Source of the DNA: Cyclobacteriaceae bacterium
GTDB taxonomy: Bacteria; Bacteroidota; Bacteroidia; Cytophagales; Cyclobacteriaceae
Reading direction: 5' to 3'
Assembly: GCA_021648745.1 (NCBI GenBank)
Contig: JAKISE010000005.1
Span: 4,258 to 68,257 of the forward strand
DNA length: 64,000 nucleotides
The notes under the pieces are model-generated. The model was not told where the DNA came from, did no database searches, and saw only the letters and a program-made list of their open reading frames with translations. Positions 52,109 to 61,544 of this stretch are shown one piece after another (the first letter of the stretch is position 1; each line of letters begins with the position of its first letter). Both the position numbers and the translations under genes were made by a program.

Positions 52109-54208
52109 ATGAAAGAAGAAGTTAACGGTACTGAGCAATCTAGCTCAGTTGAGATAGATGCTAAGAAGCAAGAAAGTTCTAATAATATGGTGGAAGAAGG
52201 CAAAGAAGTAGAGGGAGATGAAATAAGTAATATTACTGATTCAAAGAAATCCGTAGATGCAGATGATAGCATTGCTGCTCCTGTTTTAACAGAAGAGGCA
52301 ATTGCTAATAAAAAGGAGGAGGATGTGCAAGAACCTGCTCCTGATTCGAGTACAGACAGTAAAACCTCTGAGAAACTCCCCGTATCAGAAAAAAATATTG
52401 AAGTTAAATCTGAAGTAATTTCTAAGGAAAAGAAAGAAGAACCTGACGATAAAGCCCTTGTTAGCAGGGCAAAACCTCAATCGCTTAAAGATGAATTGGC
52501 AGAAAAAGATTTTGGTACATATACCAAAGAACAATTTGTTGATTTGATTAAAATCCTAGCAAAGCATGATAGCCCTTTGTATGCTGAGAGGTATCTAAAA
52601 AAGATTGAACCCTTTTTTAATGAAATTAAAAAAATTGAACTAGCGGAAGCAACGAAAGTTTACATAAAGGAGAACGGGAACGAAGAAGGGTTTAGCTTTA
52701 AAGTTGATGAGCTTACAAACAGGTTTGATGCAAACCAACGCTTAATACAAGACCGTAAACATGCTTTTAGTAAAGATAGAGAAGCGCAGAGACAGTCAAA
52801 TTTAAAAAAGGCAGAGGAGGCGTTAGAAAAATTACGTGTTTTTGTTGACTCTGAAGAATCTAGTGCTAGTTTTAATAAGTTTAAGGAGATACAGAATGAA
52901 TGGAAATCTATAGGTGATGTACCTGGCAACCAGTCTAAAACATTGTGGGCAAATTATAATGCCCTCATAAATAGGTTCTATGATCAAAGAAGCATCTATT
53001 TTGAGCTAAAGGAATTAGATCGTAAGAAAAACTACCAAGCGAAGGAGAAAATTTGTGATCGCGCTGAGGCATTAGAGGACTTTAAAAACCTTAAAGAGGC
53101 AATAAGCACGTTAAACGATCTTCATTCTGAATATAAACATTTGGGCCCTGTGCCGCAAGAATTACAAGAGGATCTATGGCAGAGATTTAAAGCTGCTTCA
53201 GATAAAGTATATGAAAAAAGAAAGGAGTTTGTTTCCGATTTAAAAGTTACGCTTCTCGAAAACCTTGTTAAAAAGGAAGAAATAGTAGCTTCCATTAAGT
53301 TATTTGTTGAATTTGATTCTGATAGAATTAAAGAATGGAATTCCAAAACTAAAGAGTTGATGACTCTGCAAAAGGACTGGGAGGCCATAGGAGGTTTGCC
53401 TAGAGAGAAATCTAAAGAAATTAATAAAGAATTTTGGTCAAGTTTTAAAACGTTTTTTCATAATAAAGGAAACTTTTTTAAGAAGTTGGATGCCGACAGA
53501 AAAGTTAACTACGATGCTAAGTTAGTTTTAGTAGAAAAGGCTGAAACATTAAAGGAAAATACAGATTGGTTAAAAACAGCCAATACCTTTAAAACGCTAC
53601 AACAAGATTGGAAGGCAATTGGGCCCGTACCTGAAAAATTCAGAAATCAGTTGTATGAAAAATTTAAAGCTGCCTGTGATTTCTTTTTTGATAATAAACG
53701 ATCCCAGTCTAAGAATGATGAAAAAAGCTACAAGGAAAACTTAAATGTTAAAAGAGATATTATCACTCAAATTCTAGAATGGTCTGCGCAAGCAAATGAT
53801 CACATTGAAGATTTGAAGCAAAAATCGAAGGACTTTAACGCTGTAGGATACGTGCCAAGAAAGGACATTGGTAGTATAAAAGATAAGTTTTCAGAAGCTG
53901 TAGAAACATTCATTAATGCATTATCAGGCGATGAAGCACTTAAAAACTCTCTTCGAATGAATATTGAGCTCGGCAGTATTATGGGTTCTAAAAATTCTGA
54001 AAATGTAATTTATGGGAAAGAGCAAAATATTAGAAGACAAGTACAACAATTGGAAAATGATGTATCTCTTTGGAAGAACAATCTTGAATTTTTTGCCAAT
54101 TCTAAGAATGCAGACGATTTACGTAAGGATGTAAATCTAAAAATAGAGAAAGCCGAAACAAAAGTGATTTCTTTAAAAGAGCAACTTAAAGTGTTGAGGT
54201 CGATGTGA
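52109..54208 (+). CDS. DUF349 repeat protein
   Basis: About 699 residues from ATG 52109 (MKEEVNGTEQSSSVEI). A TTG at 52100 is not needed. The first 130 residues are acidic and low-complexity. The rest is a series of DUF349 helical repeats, each with a WKxIGxVP-type motif (EWKSIGDVPGNQSKTLW, EYKHLGPVPQELQEDLWQRF, DWEAIGGLPREKSKEIN, DWKAIGPVPEKFRNQLYEKF). The C-terminal part is coiled coil. DUF349 proteins are poorly understood helical scaffolds. A TAGCTTTG -7-like sequence lies at 52078-52085. Confidence 0.9.
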   Translation: MKEEVNGTEQSSSVEIDAKKQESSNNMVEEGKEVEGDEISNITDSKKSVDADDSIAAPVLTEEAIANKKEEDVQEPAPDSSTDSKTSEKLPVSEKNIEVKSEVISKEKKEEPDDKALVSRAKPQSLKDELAEKDFGTYTKEQFVDLIKILAKHDSPLYAERYLKKIEPFFNEIKKIELAEATKVYIKENGNEEGFSFKVDELTNRFDANQRLIQDRKHAFSKDREAQRQSNLKKAEEALEKLRVFVDSEESSASFNKFKEIQNEWKSIGDVPGNQSKTLWANYNALINRFYDQRSIYFELKELDRKKNYQAKEKICDRAEALEDFKNLKEAISTLNDLHSEYKHLGPVPQELQEDLWQRFKAASDKVYEKRKEFVSDLKVTLLENLVKKEEIVASIKLFVEFDSDRIKEWNSKTKELMTLQKDWEAIGGLPREKSKEINKEFWSSFKTFFHNKGNFFKKLDADRKVNYDAKLVLVEKAETLKENTDWLKTANTFKTLQQDWKAIGPVPEKFRNQLYEKFKAACDFFFDNKRSQSKNDEKSYKENLNVKRDIITQILEWSAQANDHIEDLKQKSKDFNAVGYVPRKDIGSIKDKFSEAVETFINALSGDEALKNSLRMNIELGSIMGSKNSENVIYGKEQNIRRQVQQLENDVSLWKNNLEFFANSKNADDLRKDVNLKIEKAETKVISLKEQLKVLRSM

Positions 54209-54225
54209 TTTCAATAGTTTTTCCT

Positions 54226-54257
54226 GAGTGCTATTCCTTAAGTTGAACTAAGGCTAA
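54226..54257. repeat. Degenerate right end of the 41841-42107 element
   Basis: GAGTGCTATTCCTTAAGTTG and the bases that follow match the right end of the MITE-like element (42079-42110) at about 26 of 32 positions. The flanking GAGTGCT/AGCACTC and inner CCTTA/TAAGG pairs also form a hairpin here, between convergent genes. It overlaps the serA stop codon. Confidence 0.45.
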
Positions 54258-55480
54258 AAAAGCACTCTAACTTTAATGGTACCCTTTATGCTTTTTAATT
54301 CATCAATAAATTTGGCGGGGTACTCCTTATTTATATCGGTAATAACATATCCAATAGCCTCATTGGTTTTAAGGTATTGCCCTAATATATTTATTTTATG
54401 GTCTGCTAAAATATTATTTAGCTGAGCCAATAATCCCGGTGTGTTTTTATGTATATGAATTAGTCTATGCCCGTTTTCAAGCAACGGTAATTGCAGTTGA
54501 GGAAAATTTACACTTCCAGCAGTATTTCCTGTATTAATAAACTTCATTAAGTTGTTGGGTACAAACGCTCCAATATTTACTTGAGCTTCTAAGGTGCTAC
54601 CTCCAATATGAGGTGTTAAAATAGTGTTTTTGGCTCCTTTTAGTTCAGATTCAAAAGGCTCGTTATTACTTTTAGGTTCTTTTGGGTAAACATCTATAGC
54701 TGTTCCTCTTACTTTTCCAGTGTCAATACTTTGCTTGAGTGCGGCTATATCTACCACATGTCCACGACCCAGATTGATAAATATTACACCATCTTTCATT
54801 TTACTAAACTGCAAACCGCCAATAATATTTCCGTTCTCTTTCCTGCCATCAACATGTATAGTAATAATATCTGAAATTTCAAGCAATTCATTTAGAGATT
54901 CGCAAGGAGTGGCATTTCCAAGAGCCAACTTTTCTTCCAAATCAAAATAATAAACATGCATACCCAAAGATTCTGCTACCACAGAAAGTTGAGAACCTAT
55001 GTTTCCATACCCAATAATGCCTAAATTTTTTCCTCTGATCTCAAAACTATTTGTGGCCGATTTATCCCAAACTCCTTCATGCATAGCCCTAATTTTATCA
55101 GGTAGGTTACGCATTAGCATTATAATTTCAGCTATGGCAAGTTCAACTACCGAGCGAGTATTGCTATATGGTGCGTTAAATACAGCAATTCCTTTGGTAG
55201 TACATCCTTCTAAATCTATTTGGTTTGTGCCTATACAAAAGGCTCCAATGGCCATTAGTCTATCCGCATGCTCTAACACTCTTTCAGTAATGTTGGTTTT
55301 AGAACGTATACCAATAATAGAAACACCTTTTATTCTTTCGCATAGTTCGTCTTCATCAAGACTAGAAGAAATCAGCTCTACATCAAAGCCTTCCTTTAAG
55401 AGTGCATTTTTTGCGTTTATGTGAACACCTTCAAGGAGCAGGATTTTAATTTTGTGCTTTGGATAGGAGAGATCTGTCAT
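54254..55480 (-). CDS. serA: D-3-phosphoglycerate dehydrogenase
   Basis: The 408-residue enzyme has the NAD-binding motif LGIIGYGNIGSQL (GxGxxG at 157-162), RSKTNITERVLEHADRL near the N-terminus, catalytic-region DVYPKEPKSNNEPF and TPHIGGSTLEAQVNIG. A C-terminal ACT domain (about 335-408: HRLIHIHKNTPGLLAQLNNILADHKINI) suggests serine feedback control. It catalyses the first step of serine synthesis. Its start overlaps the serB end by 35 nt. Confidence 0.96.
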   Translation of the reverse strand: MTDLSYPKHKIKILLLEGVHINAKNALLKEGFDVELISSSLDEDELCERIKGVSIIGIRSKTNITERVLEHADRLMAIGAFCIGTNQIDLEGCTTKGIAVFNAPYSNTRSVVELAIAEIIMLMRNLPDKIRAMHEGVWDKSATNSFEIRGKNLGIIGYGNIGSQLSVVAESLGMHVYYFDLEEKLALGNATPCESLNELLEISDIITIHVDGRKENGNIIGGLQFSKMKDGVIFINLGRGHVVDIAALKQSIDTGKVRGTAIDVYPKEPKSNNEPFESELKGAKNTILTPHIGGSTLEAQVNIGAFVPNNLMKFINTGNTAGSVNFPQLQLPLLENGHRLIHIHKNTPGLLAQLNNILADHKINILGQYLKTNEAIGYVITDINKEYPAKFIDELKSIKGTIKVRVLF

Positions 55481-56141
55481 TAGAGATATAGTTTAAAAAA
55501 TTATTAAAATTAGTGGCAATAAAATCTGCGTACTTAGTAACTGATGGCCTACTGACATTTTCTGTATAGGCAATGAATCTATCAGCGAAGCCTTCTTTTT
55601 TTATCTCGTAATCGGTGTAGCCATCACCAATAACTACAACCGGAGCTTTAAAGTTTAAGAGTTTCACCAATCTAGGTTTGCCTTGATTTTGGCTTAGTAA
55701 ATTTTGACTATCGAAGCCACTTATTTTTCCTTCCTGGTTCCAAGTAAACGAATTTGCATATACATGATCCGATGAAATTTTATAATCGGCCACTATAGGG
55801 TCGATAAAATCTTTAAAACCACTGGAAACGATGTAAATATTATCTTTATAAGTGTTAAAGAACTCTTTGTTCTGTTGAATCGATGGAGAGACTTTCGCTT
55901 TTAACTGTTCAATTAAAAGGCTTAGATCCTCTTTTGTGCCACTTAATATTTTCATTCTCTCTTTGAGAGACTTACTAAATGAAATTTCGCCACTCATGCC
56001 TTTTTGGGTAAGCTTGGCAATGGCATCTAATTTGTTTTGTTTCCTCGATCCCTTTAATGAAATATCAGCCAAGATATCCAAAGCCTCCACCTGGGTAAAA
56101 GTACTGTCAAAGTCGAAAATAAAAATTATGTTGCCGAACAT
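55446..56141 (-). CDS. serB: Phosphoserine phosphatase-like HAD hydrolase
   Basis: The 231-residue HAD protein has motif I DFDSTFT (nucleophile Asp at residue 10), motif II VSSGF, and motif III-IV VVVIGDGYTDYEI. It is followed by serA with a 35-nt overlap, consistent with coupled expression of the serine pathway. Homologues are annotated as SerB-type or 2-hydroxy-3-keto-phosphatase-like. The operon with serA favours phosphoserine. No aminotransferase is directly attached. Confidence 0.85.
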   Translation of the reverse strand: MFGNIIFIFDFDSTFTQVEALDILADISLKGSRKQNKLDAIAKLTQKGMSGEISFSKSLKERMKILSGTKEDLSLLIEQLKAKVSPSIQQNKEFFNTYKDNIYIVSSGFKDFIDPIVADYKISSDHVYANSFTWNQEGKISGFDSQNLLSQNQGKPRLVKLLNFKAPVVVIGDGYTDYEIKKEGFADRFIAYTENVSRPSVTKYADFIATNFNNFLNYISNDRSLLSKAQN

Positions 56142-56283
56142 GTAAATTTTAAAAAATATTATTTTGTAATTAGCTAAATTAAGCGGGCAAAATTAGTTAA
56201 TGTGTTTATAATAACAACTTTAATTCGGCAGGAATTTAGTACAGGAATAACTTGTTTATTTAGACCCTAAATTCAACTATTTA

Positions 56284-57024
56284 TTAATCTGGGATATAGC
56301 TATTGTAGCACTCTTTTATGTTTAGTAAAAACTCATAATCACTTGAGTTGGCCACGAAATAATCTGATAGGTTACAGTGGTCTTTAAATCGTTCAAGTTC
56401 TTCCCCAGCATAACCCGTGAGTTCCCATATCAGGTCCGATTCATATCTACCTGCTACTAGTTTTTTTATTTCATCCTGTTTTAAAAGCTCTTCTAATTTT
56501 CTATTTTGTTTACCTTCTTTGCTCAACCAATTGTACAAGAGACTTACAGGGTTTAGCGCACTAGCCTTTACTTTATGCTGCTCTCCTTGGTACCCAAATG
56601 AAAACGGTGCAGGAATTGGTTTAGGTCTAAACATATTTTCTGAACGTTGCTCTTCTTCTGCTACAATATCTACGTTTTTAAGCCCAACAGTTACCGTTTG
56701 CAGGGTTATTTTTACATAGCTAATGTCATTTCTGTCTTGATTTTTTAAAGTGTAATAATAAGTTTTAAAACCAATGGATGATATTCTTAACACATGACTC
56801 TTATGCATCGTAAGAGAGAAAAAACCATATTCATCTGTTATACTTAAGGTATTAGTATTAGTGTTTAAAATATGGACTCCTTCTATCTGGGTGTTGGCTG
56901 GGGAAATTATTTCACCTGATAACAGCAAGTAACCTCCAAAGTTGTTTTGTGCTTTAAGTTGCTTTCCTGGCAATACTAAAAATAGTAAATAGCAAAAAAT
57001 AAGTTTTATTAAGCCAGCTCTCAT
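56284..57024 (-). CDS. CarboxypepD_reg-like domain secreted protein
   Basis: The 246-residue protein has an N-terminal hydrophobic leader (LIKLIFCYLLFLVLPGKQLKAQ). A CarboxypepD_reg-like beta-sandwich follows (about 30-115: LLSGEIISPANTQIEGVHILNTNTNTLSITDEYGFFSLTM). The C-terminal half is a predominantly helical region (NWLSKEGKQNRKLEELLKQDEIKKLVAG). Domain of this type usually precedes TonB receptors, but none follows here. The function is unknown; it is probably a periplasmic protein. Confidence 0.78.
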   Translation of the reverse strand: MRAGLIKLIFCYLLFLVLPGKQLKAQNNFGGYLLLSGEIISPANTQIEGVHILNTNTNTLSITDEYGFFSLTMHKSHVLRISSIGFKTYYYTLKNQDRNDISYVKITLQTVTVGLKNVDIVAEEEQRSENMFRPKPIPAPFSFGYQGEQHKVKASALNPVSLLYNWLSKEGKQNRKLEELLKQDEIKKLVAGRYESDLIWELTGYAGEELERFKDHCNLSDYFVANSSDYEFLLNIKECYNSYIPD

Positions 57025-57160
57025 CTGTTCATTTTTTTAAATAACGTTTAATTATTTTTTAGATTATACTTAATTTAGTCTTTGAGAAGCAAATAGGTAC
57101 AAAAATACTTAATTTACCCGCTGAAAGCGACTCTTTAAAACGTCTAATAGACTTATTATA

Positions 57161-58237
57161 ATGAGGATTATTTTATTCTTTCTTTTTTTTGGAGCGACTC
57201 TAAATAGTTCTGCTCAAGGCAATGATGCAACTTTTGCATTAACCAAGGGGGATCAGATAGAAGATCTAATGATTCGTTATAATGAACTTGGTAAATTTAA
57301 TGGGTCTATTCTAATAGTTAGTAAAGGTGAGCTTGTTTACGAAAATACATTGGGTTTTGCAAACTTTGAAAGCAGAGAACCTTTGGATACGGAAATGCCA
57401 TTTTATTTGGCTTCCTTAGCAAAGCAGTTTACTGCCATGGGCATAATGATGTTGGTTGAGGAGCACAAAATATCTTATGATGATAAATTGTCAAGGTTTT
57501 TCCCTACCATTCCTTCCATCTATAAAAATATTACTGTACATCAGTTATTAACCCATACTTCAGGTGTTAAAGATTATTTTAGGTTAGGTATTCTTAATCC
57601 TGGACTAAGAAATGTTGATGTATATAAAGCCCTTTTTGATGTTAAGAAATTAGATTTTGAGCCTGGGTTTAAATTTAGGTATAGTAATTCTGGCTATGTT
57701 TTGTTAGCCCTGATAATTCAAACTGCATCTGGTGAGTTTTATGAAAATTTTATAAAGGCTAGGATTTTTGAGCCTTTGGGAATGAGCCATTCTTTTGTAT
57801 ACACCGAAAGAAATATTGTGCCAATAGCCGTTAGAGGATATACTAGCAAATTAAAGCCAAATGATTATAGCCTTTATACGTATGGTGATGGGGGCGTTTT
57901 TTCAACTGCTTCGGATTTATTAAAATGGCATTATGCCTTGCAAAATAACATGCTAATTTCTTCGGAAAGCTTATTAGAGGCTTACACTCCAGTAGAATTG
58001 AGAGATGGTCAGAAATGGAGATATGGATATGGCTGGGAAATCGGGGATAATTTATATGGCAAGTTAGTTTTTCATTCAGGTGGTCTAGCTGGCTACCGTA
58101 CGTATATTGAAAGGCAGCTAGGCTCTTCTAATGTTATTATTTTGCTAACCAATACAAGTAACCAGCATATCTTAGAAATCAGAAATAAGCTAGTTAAAAT
58201 TCTAGATGAGCGACCATTTACAATGCCCGAAAACTAG
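57161..58237 (+). CDS. Secreted serine hydrolase (beta-lactamase/class C-type)
   Basis: The 358-residue protein has a signal peptide (MRIILFFLFFGATLNSSAQG). It has the SxxK motif S85-L-A-K88 (FYLASLAKQF), the Y174-S-N176 motif and a late HSGG (near 307). Short penicillin-binding-type signatures HQLLTHTSGVKDYF and YGDGGVFSTASDLLKWHYAL are typical of the class C beta-lactamase superfamily. Natural substrates may be peptides or esters; antibiotic resistance is not implied. Divergent from the previous gene. Confidence 0.9.
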   Translation: MRIILFFLFFGATLNSSAQGNDATFALTKGDQIEDLMIRYNELGKFNGSILIVSKGELVYENTLGFANFESREPLDTEMPFYLASLAKQFTAMGIMMLVEEHKISYDDKLSRFFPTIPSIYKNITVHQLLTHTSGVKDYFRLGILNPGLRNVDVYKALFDVKKLDFEPGFKFRYSNSGYVLLALIIQTASGEFYENFIKARIFEPLGMSHSFVYTERNIVPIAVRGYTSKLKPNDYSLYTYGDGGVFSTASDLLKWHYALQNNMLISSESLLEAYTPVELRDGQKWRYGYGWEIGDNLYGKLVFHSGGLAGYRTYIERQLGSSNVIILLTNTSNQHILEIRNKLVKILDERPFTMPEN

Positions 58238-58288
58238 CCCGTAATTTGCAAACCGGTTTTACGCTATTCAACTGATGAGTTCATACTG

Positions 58289-60196
58289 CTAGGTGTATTG
58301 TTTGAGCTCTTCGATTGATAAATAGCATGTGCTAACCAAGAGGTCAACCCTATCTGGCAACGATAACACTTTATTTTCGGACCTCCCATCTACTTCAATT
58401 GATAGTACTAAAGCACTTAATTGACTAATGCCCAATAATGTAAGGTTGGGTTTAAGTTTATGTGCTAAAATTCCAATTTTTAGCCAATTTTTATTAGTAA
58501 CAGCAAGTTTCATTTCATCTAAAAGTGAAGGGGTTTGAGCTATAAAAGTGGTTATTATCTCTTGTAGAAATTCTTTGTTTCCATCAGATATTGACTTAAG
58601 GTATGTTAGGTTTGCATAAGGAGGTGCAAAAATGGGCTTTTCTTCTTTACTACTAGTAGGGAGGTAGTACTTAGAAATAAGGGTATGAAGCTCATCAGGA
58701 ATAAAAGGTTTAGAAATATAGTCGTTCATACCAATGTCCAAATAATCTTCTTTTTCGCCCTTAATCGCATTTGCTGTAAAGGCAATAATTGGAATATCTT
58801 TTTTGGGAGCATCAAAGCTTTTTCTTATGATCCTTGTAGCTTCCAAGCCGTCCATTACTGGCATATGAACATCCATTAAAATTAAATCATAGTCGTTTTT
58901 TCTTAATAATTCGAGCGCTATTTCACCATTCACCGCCTCATCGCAGGTGCAATTCCATTTTCTTAAAATGGTAGACGCATATAGTCTGTTTATGTCGTTA
59001 TCTTCAACAAGCAGTATTTTTATACCCTCAAATTTTTCCTTGTTTAGTTTTTGATAACCATTTTTAGATTCATTGGGTTTGTGAATTAAGTCAATTTCGC
59101 TGCCTATTTCATAGGGTATGGAAAAGAAAAATAGTGTGCCTTTATTTACTTTGCTTGAAACGCCAATTGACCCTCCTTGCATTTCAACCAATTGCTTACT
59201 AATGGCAAGACCTAAGCCCGTTCCTCCATATTTTCGAGTTATGCTTTCATCGGCTTGTTTAAAAGTATCGAATATATGAACTAGCTTGTTTTCGCTAATT
59301 CCTATACCTGTATCTTTTACTTCAAATTGGGCAATGGCCATAGTATCAGTATCTTGCCTACACGACATAGAAAGTGAAATCTCTCCCTCGCTCGTAAATT
59401 TGATGGCATTATTTATTAGGTTTATGAGGATTTGACTTAACCTTACAGGGTCACCAAGTAATATTTTAACATTGCTTTTTTTGTTTACATAATTTATTTT
59501 TAATTTTTTTTCCGATGCCTGAAGCTCTAAGGAGTCGATAACAGATTTAACTTGGTAATCAATGTCAAACCCAATACGTTCTAAGGAAACTTTGCCCGAT
59601 TCAATAACCGAATAATCAAGGATATCGTTGATTATAACTTTTAGGTTATCGGCCGAATGCTTAATAGCATTTAGGTACTTAGATTGCTCTTTTGATTGCA
59701 TAGTATTGGTAAGTAAGTTTACCATACCGGCAATCCCATTTACAGGGGTTCTTATTTCATGGCTCATATTGGCCAAAAATTGCGCCTTTGCTTTTTGAGC
59801 TTCAATTAACTCTTCTTGGTCTTTTTTTCTCCCAGAAATATCTCTACAGTCTAAAATAAGAGCATCAATACCATCCTTATGCTTTAGGTTAATAGAGTTA
59901 AATTCAAGGTATTTATATTTTCCACTAGAACACAAAAATTCAAATTCTATATTTGCATTATAAGGCAGGTTGGTGCTTTCTTTAAATAACCTTTTTACAC
60001 TTTTTAATTGCTTGGGGTTGATAAAATCAAAAAAATATTTTCCTGTTAGCGATTCATAGCCCATTGTTTTTTTTACAGAAGGATTATGGTATGCGATATT
60101 TGCATCGTAATCTACTATAAAAATTATATCAGAGCCATCTTCTACAACTGTTTTATAGAATTTTTCCTCTGCTAAATAATTAGAAAGCTCCTTCAT
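58289..60196 (-). CDS. Hybrid sensor histidine kinase (PAS-HisKA-HATPase-REC-HPt)
   Basis: The 635-residue protein has no clear membrane helix, so it is probably cytoplasmic. It has a PAS domain (about 12-125), HisKA with H147 (SHEIRTPVNG), HATPase_c (ATP motifs DTGIGI and YGGTGLGL), a receiver domain with phospho-acceptor D442 (LILMDVHMPVMDG) and an HPt domain with H579 (LAHKLKPNLTLLG). It forms an internal phosphorelay. Its gene start overlaps the end of the sigma-54 response regulator by 17 nt, so the two are coupled and likely cognate. Confidence 0.93.
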   Translation of the reverse strand: MKELSNYLAEEKFYKTVVEDGSDIIFIVDYDANIAYHNPSVKKTMGYESLTGKYFFDFINPKQLKSVKRLFKESTNLPYNANIEFEFLCSSGKYKYLEFNSINLKHKDGIDALILDCRDISGRKKDQEELIEAQKAKAQFLANMSHEIRTPVNGIAGMVNLLTNTMQSKEQSKYLNAIKHSADNLKVIINDILDYSVIESGKVSLERIGFDIDYQVKSVIDSLELQASEKKLKINYVNKKSNVKILLGDPVRLSQILINLINNAIKFTSEGEISLSMSCRQDTDTMAIAQFEVKDTGIGISENKLVHIFDTFKQADESITRKYGGTGLGLAISKQLVEMQGGSIGVSSKVNKGTLFFFSIPYEIGSEIDLIHKPNESKNGYQKLNKEKFEGIKILLVEDNDINRLYASTILRKWNCTCDEAVNGEIALELLRKNDYDLILMDVHMPVMDGLEATRIIRKSFDAPKKDIPIIAFTANAIKGEKEDYLDIGMNDYISKPFIPDELHTLISKYYLPTSSKEEKPIFAPPYANLTYLKSISDGNKEFLQEIITTFIAQTPSLLDEMKLAVTNKNWLKIGILAHKLKPNLTLLGISQLSALVLSIEVDGRSENKVLSLPDRVDLLVSTCYLSIEELKQYT

Positions 60197-61544
60197 AATT
60201 ATCTTTTTTTAAGTGTCGGTAGATGGTTGATTTACCAATGTTTAAAATGCGCGCAACCTTTAGCACGTTACCGTCAAACTTATCCATAAAATGATTGATG
60301 ATTTTACTCTCATATTCTTTTAGAGTAAGTTCTTCAAAAATTATTTTTCCATCTTCTTTTATAGCTTTAAAAGAAATATCGTCTGCTTTAATTTCTTTTC
60401 CAGAACCCATTACAGCTGCAAGTTCAATAATAGATTTAAGCTCCCTAACATTTCCAGGGTATGCATAGGTAATTAATTTTTCTTTTGCTTCTTTACTTAT
60501 GCTGTTACAATCCAATTCATTTTCGATGCAAAAGTCTTCCAAAATTTTGTTGGCTATAATTATAATATCATTACCTCGGTCTCTTAATGGAGGCATTTCT
60601 ATAGGCAAGCCTAAAAGCCTATAATATAAATCCTCCCTAAAATTGCCATTACTTACTTCAAGTGCCAAATCTTTGTGAGTGGCAACAATAATTCTAGGAT
60701 TAATCTTTATTACATCGTTCCCACCAATTCTGGAAAGTTCTTTTTCTTGCAGTACACGCAATAATTTTGCCTGTAAGTTAATGTCCATTTCACCAATTTC
60801 ATCTAAAAACAAGGTGCCATCATTTGCATCCTCAAATTTTCCAATCCTTCTGGTAACCGCACCCGTAAATGCGCCTTTTTCATACCCAAATAGCTCACTT
60901 TCTAGTAACTCTTTAGGAATTGCCGCAATGTTAACAGCCATGAATTTGCCTTTTTTTCTATTAGAGTTATAATGAATGGCTTTGGCTGCCAACTCTTTTC
61001 CTGTGCCGGTTTCACCCGTAATAGAAACCGTAATATTTGTTTTAATAGCTTTGCTTAATAAATCAAATGTTTTTTTAATAGCAGTACTAGACCCTATAAT
61101 ACTTGATTCAAAGTTGTATTTTATACTTATTTCTTTCTTGAGATTATTTATTTCTTGCAACAAGTTAACATTTTTGAGCGCATTATTTAAACTGTTTAAT
61201 AATCGATCTTTGGTTTCCTCATCTTTTGTAATATAATCGTAAGCACCTTGTTTTAATAAGTTTACGGCCGTAGATATATTTTCTTGACCAGAAATTATAA
61301 TAACATGGATACTCGGATCGATGGATTTTATCCTTTTTAATATTTCTTCTCCCGAAAGATCGGGTAAGGAGTAGTCTAGCGTAATGATGTTTGGCGATTT
61401 ATGAAGTTGCGCTAAACAATCTTTCCCATTTTCAAACAGTTCAACTTCAAAGTCAGGGTTTAAATCGAGCACATATTTTAAAAATTTACTATAAACAGGG
61501 TCATCTTCAACAGCAAAAATTTTAACAGTAGTTGGTTTGCTCAT
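60180..61544 (-). CDS. Sigma-54-dependent response regulator (NtrC family)
   Basis: The 454-residue protein has a REC domain with D57 (ITLDYSLPDLSG). The AAA+ domain has Walker A GETGTGKE (177-184), the sigma-54-contact GAFTGA (224-229), Walker B GTLFLDEIGEM, and the R-finger region. The C-terminus has a Fis-type helix-turn-helix (LKVARILNIGKSTIYRHLKK). It needs RpoN to activate transcription; rpoN is not in the window. Phosphorylation by the adjacent hybrid kinase (overlapping by 17 nt) is likely. I found no clear TGGCA-N6-TTGC sites nearby. Confidence 0.95.
   Translation of the reverse strand: MSKPTTVKIFAVEDDPVYSKFLKYVLDLNPDFEVELFENGKDCLAQLHKSPNIITLDYSLPDLSGEEILKRIKSIDPSIHVIIISGQENISTAVNLLKQGAYDYITKDEETKDRLLNSLNNALKNVNLLQEINNLKKEISIKYNFESSIIGSSTAIKKTFDLLSKAIKTNITVSITGETGTGKELAAKAIHYNSNRKKGKFMAVNIAAIPKELLESELFGYEKGAFTGAVTRRIGKFEDANDGTLFLDEIGEMDINLQAKLLRVLQEKELSRIGGNDVIKINPRIIVATHKDLALEVSNGNFREDLYYRLLGLPIEMPPLRDRGNDIIIIANKILEDFCIENELDCNSISKEAKEKLITYAYPGNVRELKSIIELAAVMGSGKEIKADDISFKAIKEDGKIIFEELTLKEYESKIINHFMDKFDGNVLKVARILNIGKSTIYRHLKKDNYEGAF

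Noticed and set aside
57161..58237. Serine hydrolase as an antibiotic-resistance beta-lactamase
   Set aside because: The SxxK, YSN and HSGG motifs define a broad superfamily; nothing supports resistance specifically.
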